Assembly: GCA_024638585.1 (NCBI GenBank)
Contig: JAHEKA010000020.1
Location: 1 to 13,904 of the forward strand
Source of the DNA: Rhodospirillales bacterium
Lineage (GTDB): Bacteria > Pseudomonadota > Alphaproteobacteria > SMXQ01
Direction of reading: 5' to 3'
DNA length: 13,904 nt
Made by a program: the position numbers and the translations under genes. The notes under the pieces were generated by a model. That model saw nothing but the letters and a program-made list of their open reading frames with translations. It had not been told where the DNA came from and did not search any database. Of this stretch, positions 6,390 to 13,080 are shown one piece after another (the stretch's first letter is position 1; each line of letters opens with the position of its first letter).

Positions 6390-7442
6390 ATGGGAGCCAT
6401 CGACGCCGACGCCCACGTCGTGGAATGCGAGAAAACCTTCGAATATATCGAGCCGGAATACATGGACCTGAAGCCCAGGGTCATGGTGCAGAAGACCGAA
6501 GATGTGATCGAATTGGACAACGCAGGCGTCGCCGCCCAACGGGAATATTGGGTGATCGACGGCCGTCTGCAGCCCAAGGAAGGCAATATCGGCCACAACA
6601 CCACCAAGGAATCGCGGGAGATGGCCAATGTGAGCATCAGGCTCGATCACATGGACGAGCTTGAGATCGACGTTCAGGTGCTCTATCCCACGGTGTTCCT
6701 GCGCGCCTGGACCCAGGATCCGACCGCGGAATACGCGATCTGCCGATCCTATAACCGCTGGCTCGCCGATATCTGGAAGGCCGCGCCGGACCGCCTCAAA
6801 TGGGTGGTGATGCCGCCGCTCACCAGTATGCAGAGGACCATGGAAGAACTGGACTTCGCCAAGGAGAACGGTGCGGTCGGCATCTTCATGCGGGGGCTGG
6901 AATGCGAACGGCGCCTGGACAACCCCTACTTCTTCCCGCTCTACGAACGCGCGCAGGAATTGGACATGCCGATCTGCTTCCATTCCGGCAACAACAGCTT
7001 TCGGGTGCGCAACATCTACGCCACCGAAGGCGGCTTCGGCCGTTCCAAGCTGCCCGTGGTCGCGGCTTTCCATTCGCTGCTGATGAGCGATATTCCCTCC
7101 AAGTTTCCCGACCTGCGCTGGGGGTTCGTCGAGGTCAGCGCACAATGGATCCCGTATGCGCTGAACGATCTGGGGCTGCGCTTCAAGCGCAAGGGCCGGC
7201 GCATGTCGGACACCATCCTGGCCGACAACAATTTCTATGTGGCCTGCCAGGCGACCGACGAACTTGACTACATCCTGCCCTATGCCGGGGAGGGTCAGCT
7301 GGTCGTCGGGACCGATTACGGGCACGCCGATACCTCGTCTGAAATCGAGGCGCTGCGCATGGTCAAGAACGACGGCAAAGTTACGGCGGAGGTTGCCGAC
7401 AAGATCCTCGAAGGTAACGCCCGCGCGCTCTACGGCCTCTAG
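6390..7442 (+). CDS. Amidohydro_2 family metal-dependent hydrolase/decarboxylase, copy 2
   Basis: Tandem paralogue of the preceding gene, 350 residues with a one-residue insertion near position 49. Putative metal ligands are conserved: D7 and H9 in DADAHV, H198 in ICFHSGNNS, H228 in AAFHSL, and D309 in VVGTDYGHAD. A good Shine-Dalgarno (GAAGGAG) lies about eight bases before the ATG. Differences from copy 1 are scattered but concentrate in residues 71-85, 105-110 and 192-212, which include loops after barrel strands, whereas the metal motifs and the RGLEC-RRLDNPYFFPLYE region are nearly unchanged. This suggests the copies share chemistry but differ in substrate side chain, or form a hetero-oligomer. 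The first 40 bases of the two genes are almost identical at DNA level. The gene is convergent with the cupin operon; a hairpin lies about 22 bases after the stop. Confidence 0.9.
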   Translation: MGAIDADAHVVECEKTFEYIEPEYMDLKPRVMVQKTEDVIELDNAGVAAQREYWVIDGRLQPKEGNIGHNTTKESREMANVSIRLDHMDELEIDVQVLYPTVFLRAWTQDPTAEYAICRSYNRWLADIWKAAPDRLKWVVMPPLTSMQRTMEELDFAKENGAVGIFMRGLECERRLDNPYFFPLYERAQELDMPICFHSGNNSFRVRNIYATEGGFGRSKLPVVAAFHSLLMSDIPSKFPDLRWGFVEVSAQWIPYALNDLGLRFKRKGRRMSDTILADNNFYVACQATDELDYILPYAGEGQLVVGTDYGHADTSSEIEALRMVKNDGKVTAEVADKILEGNARALYGL

Positions 7443-7464
7443 GGTAGAGATTGGCCCCGGCGGC

Positions 7465-7493
7465 GGGACCGGCGCGGGGTCTTCGCCGGTCTC
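7465..7493 (+). terminator. Strong GC hairpin after the amidohydrolase pair, no T-run
   Basis: GACCGGCG (7467-7474) and CGCCGGTC (7484-7491) are exact reverse complements around a nine-base loop. The stem extends by one G-U and one G-C pair to 7465/7493. Its position 22 bases after the stop suggests an RNA 3' end or stabiliser. Without a U-tract, intrinsic termination is uncertain. Confidence 0.4.
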
Positions 7494-7667
7494 TCGGTTG
7501 GGTGGCGGTTCAGGGGCCTTCGAAAGTGATGGTGCCGCATCGTCCAGGCCAGAGGCCATGGCGCGGATGAGGAAGCTCACGTTGTCCCCGGTATTGCCTG
7601 AACTGGGCGGAGGGAACATCCGGTTCCAGGCACAGACCGTGATCGTGACGGCACAGAGGCCGGTTCA

Positions 7668-7687
7668 AACCGATCAATAGATTGGTT
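7668..7687. other. Inverted repeat between convergent genes
   Basis: AACCGATC (7668-7675) pairs with GATTGGTT (7680-7687) across a four-base AATA loop, with one G-U pair in plus-strand RNA. It is nine bases beyond the cupin stop. Neither side has a T-run, so a bidirectional terminator is possible but weakly supported. Confidence 0.3.
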
Positions 7688-7696
7688 GCAGGCGGA

Positions 7697-8191
7697 TTAT
7701 CCGTAGAACGCCCCGTCACGGTATTTGACGTCGGCCGACACGAAGGTTTCCTCGCGCCCGCGCCGCACCGCCCATTCACCATCCGGCATGATCCGCGTAT
7801 CGGGATGCTTGTCCGGCGCCATCACCGCGCCGGCGCGCAGCAGGACCAGGGGTTCGTCGCTGATCGTTTCGAACCAGTAATAGCTGCCGGCTGGCAGAAA
7901 GATGCCGTCGTTGCGGCCGAGTTCCTTTTCCTCGCCCCGGGGGCCGTGGAATCGGGCCCGTCCGTCCAGCACGATGAAGGCATGGTCCTGATAGGGATGG
8001 GCGTGCAGCTTGTTTTCTCCCCCCTTGGCATAGACCTTGATCTTGAGCCAAAGATGATCTCCCACCGCCAGAGGGGTTTCCGTGTTGCCCGCATCCAGCA
8101 GTTGGGCCCCCATGTGGAAAAAGCCCGGCTTGACGGCTCCATCGCCGTCCCAAGGGGCGCGCTCTGTGGCTTTGACTGGTGTCTCTGACAT
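7697..8191 (-). CDS. Small cupin-domain protein
   Basis: Single-domain cupin of 164 residues. Conserved motif 1 is visible as GGENKLHAHPYQDHAFIVLDG (57-77) with H63 and H65 as metal ligands and D69/H70 near the usual glutamate position. Motif 2 is RNDGIFLPAGSYYWF (93-107), with the PxG turn present but the usual fourth ligand histidine replaced by tyrosine (Y105). Such proteins are dioxygenases, isomerases, or non-catalytic binding proteins; the altered site argues against a standard 3-His/1-Glu dioxygenase. The MSETP start is chosen because TGAGGAG lies eight bases upstream; a GTG 15 bases earlier would overlap that signal. The signal also overlaps the TGA of the acyl-CoA synthetase gene, 11 bases away, so the cupin is the coupled last gene of the second operon. 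Specific role unknown. Confidence 0.85.
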   Translation of the reverse strand: MSETPVKATERAPWDGDGAVKPGFFHMGAQLLDAGNTETPLAVGDHLWLKIKVYAKGGENKLHAHPYQDHAFIVLDGRARFHGPRGEEKELGRNDGIFLPAGSYYWFETISDEPLVLLRAGAVMAPDKHPDTRIMPDGEWAVRRGREETFVSADVKYRDGAFYG

Positions 8192-8202
8192 GGCAAGTCT
8201 CC

Positions 8203-10344
8203 TCACGTTTTCCCCGTCCTGGGGACGATCAGGGCGTCGGCGATCCGCACCCCTTGGCCTCGGGGCAGGACCATCACCGGATTGAGATCGACCTCGGCGA
8301 TTGAGCCTTCATGGGCCGCGGCGAAGCGCGAAAGCCGAACCAAGGTGTCGACAAGGGCGGTTCGGTCGGCCGCCGGTGCACCGCGATGGCCCGCGAGCAA
8401 TCGGTCCGCCTTGAGCCGGCGGATCATGTCCCGGGCCTGGGCCCGTCCCAGCAGAGCCGGGGCAAGCTGAGTGTCGGCGGCAAGCTCCGCCAGGATGCCG
8501 CCGGCACCGACCATTACAAGGGGGCCAAATTGGGGATCGTTCTTGATCCCGAGAATCATTTCGATCCCGCCCGTCACCATGGATTGCACCATGAACCCCG
8601 CCAATCGGACCTTTGGCCCCTTGCGGGACAGGTCCGCGGCGATGTCCTTGCAGGCCTGCCGCAGGCCGGCCGCCGACGCGATGCCGAGGCGAACTCCGCC
8701 GACATCCGTTTTGTGCGTGAGGCCTGGTGCCACGGCTTTGACGGCGACGGGAAAGCCTATGCGCTTGGCCGCGGTTACGGCGCGGGCCGCCGTTTCGGCG
8801 AATGCCCAGGGCGGAAACGGTAGGCCGGCCGCCTCCAGGACAGAGGTGCTTTCGGGTTCGGTCAAGGGGCGGTCGGGCAGAGATAGGGGTTTTGTGGCCG
8901 TGCGCCGCCGTTTGCGTGGCGCGGCCGGTCGTTTGGCGAGGCGCCGCCTGGCGGTGCCATATTCGATCAACTGGCGCAACGCCGCCAACCCGTCGTCCAG
9001 CGTCCAGGCTACAGGAGGCCCGTCGGGGGCCGGCGGGGTCTTGGGGTGCCAGGTCATTTCAGAGATCATCACCACCGGCGTCTTGAGGCGGGGCACGAGG
9101 TCGTGGAATTGATCGTGCAGCACCTGATGGCTCGCCGAAAGTTCCCGCTGCACCACAAGGACGAAGGCGATGGCGTCGATTGCCGGGTCCCGGTCCAGCA
9201 CGCGCAGGCATTGGGTCAGGTTGTCGCCGGCCACCAGGCGGGGTGCACCGACCACGTCCATGGGATTTGCGAAAGCCCGGCTGACGCCTAGGATCTTGCC
9301 CAGCTTGTCACTGGTGGCGCGCGAGAGCGGCGGTAAGGTGAGGCCGGCCCCGTGGGCGAGATCACCCGAAAGCACCGCCGCCCCGCCGGAGACCGAAAAC
9401 ACGAACACCCGTTCACCCTTGGGCAGCTTGGCCTTGGACAGAAGGCTCGCCGATTCGATCATGGCGTCAATCGTCGTCACTCGGGCGACGCCGTATTCCC
9501 GGCAGAGGGCATCGAATGCGGCGTCCGGGCCGGCCAAACTGCCGGTGTGTGCGACCGCTGCCTGGCGGCCCGCGATGGTACGCCCCAGCTTCAGTGCGAC
9601 CACCGGCTTCTTGGCGGCCGCCTTGGCCAGCGCGGCGGCGTAAGCACGCCCGTCCTTGACCCCTTCGACGATATTTACGATGACGGAGGTCTTGGGATCG
9701 TCGGCCAGCCAGGCGATGTAATCGGCGCTGGTGACCACCGCTTCGTTGCCTGCGGAGATCAGGTAGTTGAAGCCGATCCCGCGGTTGATGCCGAGTTCCA
9801 TGGTGGCATTGATCAATCCCCCCGATTGCGACACCACGGAGACGCCGCCCGCAGTGAGCCCCTCGGGAAGGTTGGTGAAGGCGGTGGCCAGGGGGTTGCC
9901 GAGACCCAAGATGCCCATGCAATTGGGGCCGTTGACGACCATGCCGGCTTCGGCCGCGATCCGTTGAAGGCGCTGTTGGCGGGTCCGGCCGGCCTGGGTG
10001 TTTTGGTCGGCAAATCCTTCGGCCACGACGACGGCGGCGGGAACACCGCACCGTGCTGCATCCTCGAACGGTTCGAACACGGCCGTATAAGGCACGGCGA
10101 GCGCGACGCAGTCAGGTGTTTCCGGCAGGGCCGAGATAGCGGGATAGCAGGGCTGCCCGCCGACCTTCTGATAGTTTGGATTGACCGGCCAGATGGGGCC
10201 TTTGAAGCCGCTAGCGACCATGTTGCGGAAGATGCGACCGCCTACATTGCCGCGGTCCGAAGCCCCCACCACGGCGACCGAGCGCGGCTTGAGCAGGGAA
10301 TCGAGCGCCGACGCCTTCATGCCGTGCACCCGCCGGCGGTTCAT
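8203..10344 (-). CDS. Acyl-CoA synthetase, NDP-forming (ACD-type, single chain)
   Basis: Joins CoA to a carboxylic acid using a nucleoside triphosphate through acyl-phosphate and phosphohistidine, or runs in reverse to make ATP. The 713 residues match the fused family. Domains: CoA-binding Rossmann fold at 12-140 (RSVAVVGASDRGNVGGRI); succinyl-CoA-ligase-like domains at about 165-460, with GGVSVVSQSGG and the phosphohistidine loop AVAHTGSLAG (H266); ATP-grasp at about 490-713, with FPVAVKAVAP, HKTDVGGV (544-551) and EVDLNPV (684-690). The linker at 466-481 is unusually basic. The start is placed at 10344 because ATGA overlaps the stop of the enolase-superfamily gene by four bases. An internal ATG at 10320 is the alternative; further upstream codons lie inside that neighbour and are not family-like. 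Substrate unknown; probably an intermediate of the same pathway as its operon partners. Confidence 0.92.
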   Translation of the reverse strand: MNRRRVHGMKASALDSLLKPRSVAVVGASDRGNVGGRIFRNMVASGFKGPIWPVNPNYQKVGGQPCYPAISALPETPDCVALAVPYTAVFEPFEDAARCGVPAAVVVAEGFADQNTQAGRTRQQRLQRIAAEAGMVVNGPNCMGILGLGNPLATAFTNLPEGLTAGGVSVVSQSGGLINATMELGINRGIGFNYLISAGNEAVVTSADYIAWLADDPKTSVIVNIVEGVKDGRAYAAALAKAAAKKPVVALKLGRTIAGRQAAVAHTGSLAGPDAAFDALCREYGVARVTTIDAMIESASLLSKAKLPKGERVFVFSVSGGAAVLSGDLAHGAGLTLPPLSRATSDKLGKILGVSRAFANPMDVVGAPRLVAGDNLTQCLRVLDRDPAIDAIAFVLVVQRELSASHQVLHDQFHDLVPRLKTPVVMISEMTWHPKTPPAPDGPPVAWTLDDGLAALRQLIEYGTARRRLAKRPAAPRKRRRTATKPLSLPDRPLTEPESTSVLEAAGLPFPPWAFAETAARAVTAAKRIGFPVAVKAVAPGLTHKTDVGGVRLGIASAAGLRQACKDIAADLSRKGPKVRLAGFMVQSMVTGGIEMILGIKNDPQFGPLVMVGAGGILAELAADTQLAPALLGRAQARDMIRRLKADRLLAGHRGAPAADRTALVDTLVRLSRFAAAHEGSIAEVDLNPVMVLPRGQGVRIADALIVPRTGKT

Positions 10345-11435
10345 CCCGCGGCGCGGGCGAGGGTGCTTTCCGCGCGGGGGGTCACGCCGCAGCCCGGCGC
10401 ATCGGGCAGCCGCAGAATGCCGTGATCGACCTCGATCCCTTCGAAGGGGTCGTCCAGCAAGCGATCGAACTCTGCCAGTTCGCAGGTGTACCAAATGCCG
10501 GGCAAGGTAGCGGCCATATGCATGGCGCAGGCGCCGAGCAGCCTCGGCCCGACATGGGCGCCGAGCCGATAGCGCACGCCGCCGGACTCGCAGATGCGGG
10601 CGGCAGCAACGGTGTTGCGCAAGCCGCCCAGCTTGGTGATCTTGAGGCTGACCGCGTCGACGGCCCTGGCCCGCACCAGGGCGGCGACCTGATCGAGGGA
10701 ATCGGCCGCTTCGTCCGCCTCCACCGTCACCGGAACCGAATCTGTCACCAGCTTGAGACCGCCCATGTCGTTGGCGGCCACCGGCTGTTCCGCGAGATCG
10801 ATGCCGAATTCCGCCATGGCGGTGATGGCGCGGATCGCGTCCTTGGGCGAATAGGATTGGTTGGCGTCGATGGTGAGGCCGGCATCCGGCCCGGTTTCCT
10901 CGCGGATCGCGGCAACCCGGGCTACGTCCTCCTCGACCTCGCCGTGGACCTTGATCTTGAAGTGGTTAAATCCCTTGTCCATCAGCGCCCGCGCATTGGC
11001 CGCCATGTCGGCCGGGCTCTTGATGGGCAGGATGCGCAGGCTTTCGAATTCTTCGCGCATGGGGCCGCCGAACAAGTCGCATAACGGAACCCCAAGACGC
11101 CGGGCCAAAAGGTCATGCAAGGCGCAATCGATCGCCGCCTTGGCCTGGTTGTTGCCCACCACGCGGCGGTCGAGCTCGAACAGGATCTCCGCGATGCGAC
11201 GGGAATCCCGGCCCAGGAGCATCTCCGCGAAGTTTTCAAGGTTGGCTTTCACCGATTCGACCGAAGCGCCGTAATGGGGCATTGAGGAGCCGTATCCGTA
11301 GCCCGTGGTGCCGTCTTCCGCCGTGATGGAGGCGACCAGGCCCTGGGACAGGGGATTCGCGGCAAGGGCGAACTTCCATTCAGGGTCATCCTTGGCAAGG
11401 TCGCAGGGTTCGATGCGAATGTCGGCAATTTTCAT
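10341..11435 (-). CDS. Enolase-superfamily enzyme, mandelate racemase/muconate lactonizing type
   Basis: Mg-dependent enzyme that abstracts the proton alpha to a carboxylate, giving racemisation, cycloisomerisation, dehydration or epimerisation. At 364 residues it is typical. The capping domain covers about 1-120 and the barrel about 130-340. Catalytic features: FKIKVH (159-164) with the KxK pair K160/K162; metal ligands D190 in TIDANQSY, E216 in LAEQPVA and D241 or E239 in VEADEA; and the second-face lysine in SLKITKLGG (K265, possibly K268). KxK plus a lysine on the opposite side places it with the MLE subgroup (muconate cycloisomerases, dipeptide epimerases, N-acylamino-acid racemases) rather than dehydratases. 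GGGGAGG lies six bases before the ATG. It is first in the operon with the NDP-forming ligase and cupin. Its exact reaction cannot be decided from sequence alone. Confidence 0.9.
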   Translation of the reverse strand: MKIADIRIEPCDLAKDDPEWKFALAANPLSQGLVASITAEDGTTGYGYGSSMPHYGASVESVKANLENFAEMLLGRDSRRIAEILFELDRRVVGNNQAKAAIDCALHDLLARRLGVPLCDLFGGPMREEFESLRILPIKSPADMAANARALMDKGFNHFKIKVHGEVEEDVARVAAIREETGPDAGLTIDANQSYSPKDAIRAITAMAEFGIDLAEQPVAANDMGGLKLVTDSVPVTVEADEAADSLDQVAALVRARAVDAVSLKITKLGGLRNTVAAARICESGGVRYRLGAHVGPRLLGACAMHMAATLPGIWYTCELAEFDRLLDDPFEGIEVDHGILRLPDAPGCGVTPRAESTLARAAG

Positions 11436-11608
11436 TTTGTCCTCCCCTTTGGCCGCGACAGGCTCGGTTGAGGAATTCTATACCTCTTGCCCGGCGATGG
11501 AAGGGAACATCTTTCCCCGATGGCGTTGAACGTGCAGACTGCGTCCCATCCAGGTGGGAGCAAAGAGATCGTGCCGCGCCGCCCCGTTTGTGATCCGGAG
11601 GTTTTCGA
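11436..11608. promoter_or_regulatory. Divergent promoter region, enolase-superfamily operon and DsbA-like gene
   Basis: The 173 bases must drive both directions. On the minus strand a TATAGA hexamer at 11482-11477 lies about 40 bases before the enolase-superfamily ATG and is a plausible -10, without a clear -35. No convincing plus-strand promoter was found, although GGAGG at 11596-11600 is a good ribosome binding site for the DsbA-like gene. Confidence 0.3.
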
Positions 11609-12373
11609 ATGAGTCCGCGTGTTCTGTTTCTAGTGAGTGTGATCGTGGCCGCCGTTGGCGGCGCGCTGTGGCTTGCGGTGTCGGGCCTGCCGGGCGGTGA
11701 AGGAGCGACCCGGACAAACAGCTTGGAAGAACGCGTCCGCCGTTACCTGATCGCCCATCCAGAGGTGTTGAATGAAGCCGCCGATGCCTTTCAGCGGCGC
11801 CGCGAAAGAAAAGAAACAGCGGCCCGGGTGAAGGTCATGACCGAGCTGAAAGCGACGCTGCGCGCGCCGGGCGATTTGCCGGTCATGGGCAACCCAAAGG
11901 GCGACGTCACCGTGGTGGAATTCTTTGATTACCGCTGTCCTTATTGCAAGCAGGCGCTTGTCGAGCTGCAGCGCCTGGTGGCCCAGGACAAGAATCTTCG
12001 TCTGGTGTTCCGGGAGTTCCCTATTTTGGGCCCCCAATCCCTGCTCGCCTCCCGCGCCGCGATCGCCGCCCGGGAACAAGGCAAGTATCTCGAGATGCAC
12101 GTCGCGTTGATGGCGCACGGAGGGGCGTTGGACGAGAGCACGGTGATGGAGATCGCCAAGGCACAAGGAGTTGATACCGCGCGCCTGCGTGCCGATATGG
12201 AGAAGCCGCAGGTCATGACAATGATCAAAGAGTCGCTGGCCTTGGCAGGTCGCCTCGGGGTGGAGGCCACGCCGACCCTGATTATTGGCGATGAGGTATA
12301 TGCGGGTTACGCGGAAATTGCCGTTCTCAAGGATTTGGTGGCGCGTGCCAGGGCAAGCTGTAAATCCTGCTAA
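11609..12373 (+). CDS. DsbA-family thiol oxidoreductase, membrane-anchored, ScsC-like N-terminus
   Basis: Periplasmic disulfide oxidase or isomerase of 254 residues. An uncleaved-looking signal anchor spans about 5-27. A helical segment at 38-66 (LEERVRRYLIAHPEVLNEAA) resembles the ScsC/Com1 N-terminal domain that mediates oligomerisation in relatives. The thioredoxin-fold part begins near 88 with VVEFFDYRCPYC; the active site is C110-P-Y-C113 and the cis-proline loop is EATPTLIIGD (P222). The protein ends in CKSC, a second CxxC at 251-254 that I do not expect in the family. GGAGG lies eight bases before the ATG. No DsbB, DsbD or ScsB partner is visible. A terminator-like hairpin overlaps the stop codon. 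Family call is firm; oxidase versus isomerase role is undecided. Confidence 0.92.
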   Translation: MSPRVLFLVSVIVAAVGGALWLAVSGLPGGEGATRTNSLEERVRRYLIAHPEVLNEAADAFQRRRERKETAARVKVMTELKATLRAPGDLPVMGNPKGDVTVVEFFDYRCPYCKQALVELQRLVAQDKNLRLVFREFPILGPQSLLASRAAIAAREQGKYLEMHVALMAHGGALDESTVMEIAKAQGVDTARLRADMEKPQVMTMIKESLALAGRLGVEATPTLIIGDEVYAGYAEIAVLKDLVARARASCKSC

Positions 12374-12399
12374 CGATTTGCAATTGCAGGATTATTTTT
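12363..12399 (+). terminator. Intrinsic terminator-like hairpin after the DsbA-like gene
   Basis: AATCCTGC (12363-12370), the last codons of the gene, is the exact reverse complement of GCAGGATT (12386-12393). The 15-base loop contains the stop codon and a TGCAATTGCA palindrome. A and then TTTTT (12395-12399) follow. The long loop makes it weaker than a classic terminator. The AT-rich stretch also holds a TAAAAT (12399-12404) that could be a -10 for the next gene. Confidence 0.45.
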
Positions 12400-12483
12400 A
12401 AAATTAACGTCGCGGAAACCAAATCATGGGAAACCAGAAAGAGGGGAATGGGCCGCCGATGTTAATCATTTGGGACCAATTTT

Positions 12484-13020
12484 ATGACTGCCGCGCCCAT
12501 CGACCATCCGGATGCGCCCACACCGCCTGCCCAAGATGATCGGGCTGCCCGTCTCGTGGAACTTCGCTCGCGCCTTGATGGCACAAACATCAACAGCGAG
12601 ACCCTGCTGGCGACGGACTATCTGAACCACTTCAACGAAGTGGTGATGTTGCTGGAAATGCTGCCCGACATGCCCGATTGCCTGGAGGATCTGCGCGAGT
12701 GGCAGCCGAAGTCGTACTCCGACCACTTCAGGGATTCGGTCTTTTCCGACCGCGACCTGGCGATCGAGGCCTTCACCCTGGTGCCGCCCGAATTCCTGAC
12801 GCCGTTCGTCCAGGTGGTGGATAACCTCGATAGTGCCATCCTCGGCGCGGTCGACCATGCGGGCAAGGCCATCGACAATGGTGGCGAGGAGGGCCTCGCG
12901 GCTGCGGTCAAGGGGGCGATGCCGGGCATCCAGTCCCTGCTGGACATGGCCAGCGCCATCATCAACGGTGCCGTCGTATCCCTAGATCAGGACGAAATCG
13001 ATAGCATTCTCGAGACGTGA
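12484..13020 (+). CDS. Acidic hypothetical protein with C-terminal FliM/CheZ-like EID motif
   Basis: I cannot assign a function. The protein is 178 residues, soluble, strongly acidic, with no signal peptide or membrane helix. A proline-rich disordered start (residues 1-20) leads to a conserved-looking helical core: TDYLNHFNEVVMLLEMLPDM (44-63), CLEDLREWQPKSYSDHFRDS (66-85), then DRDLAIEAFTLVPPEFLTPF (89-108). Residues 133-165 look like a helix after a glycine-rich turn. The end, SLDQDEIDSILET (166-178), resembles the SQDEIDALL peptide at the FliM N-terminus and the CheZ C-terminal helix, both of which bind CheY. The core does not show CheZ catalytic residues that I can recognise. The start has only a weak GGGA eight bases upstream, after an AT-rich leader. 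Possibly a conserved alphaproteobacterial family. Confidence 0.75.
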   Translation: MTAAPIDHPDAPTPPAQDDRAARLVELRSRLDGTNINSETLLATDYLNHFNEVVMLLEMLPDMPDCLEDLREWQPKSYSDHFRDSVFSDRDLAIEAFTLVPPEFLTPFVQVVDNLDSAILGAVDHAGKAIDNGGEEGLAAAVKGAMPGIQSLLDMASAIINGAVVSLDQDEIDSILET

Positions 13021-13080
13021 TTTCCAGCCGAGGAACGCGGTCGTGGCCCGTTCGTTCGCGTGCGGGGCGGTTGGTATCCC

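Larger units (their letters stand above)
7443..7696. other. Gene-free convergent spacer with hairpins
   Basis: The 254 bases between the amidohydrolase and cupin stops hold no protein I recognise. Both strands remain open over long stretches. The translations (proline-rich on minus, PEAMARMRKLTLSPV-containing on plus) match nothing I know, have no supporting ribosome binding site, and are probably non-coding or gene debris. Two inverted repeats at 7465-7493 and 7668-7687 are listed separately. Confidence 0.5.

Noticed and set aside
6336..7619. Long 427-codon open frame on the minus strand
   Set aside because: It is the antisense of the second amidohydrolase in high-GC DNA. Its translation is low in family-like motifs and mirrors the coding strand.
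9352..10425. Plus-strand 357-codon open frame
   Set aside because: Antisense shadow of the acyl-CoA synthetase gene; no recognisable domain or ribosome binding site.
10345..10494. N-terminal extension of the NDP-forming acyl-CoA synthetase
   Set aside because: The extension is arginine-rich, unlike the family, and lies inside the enolase-superfamily gene in another frame. The ATGA overlap at 10344 is a better start.
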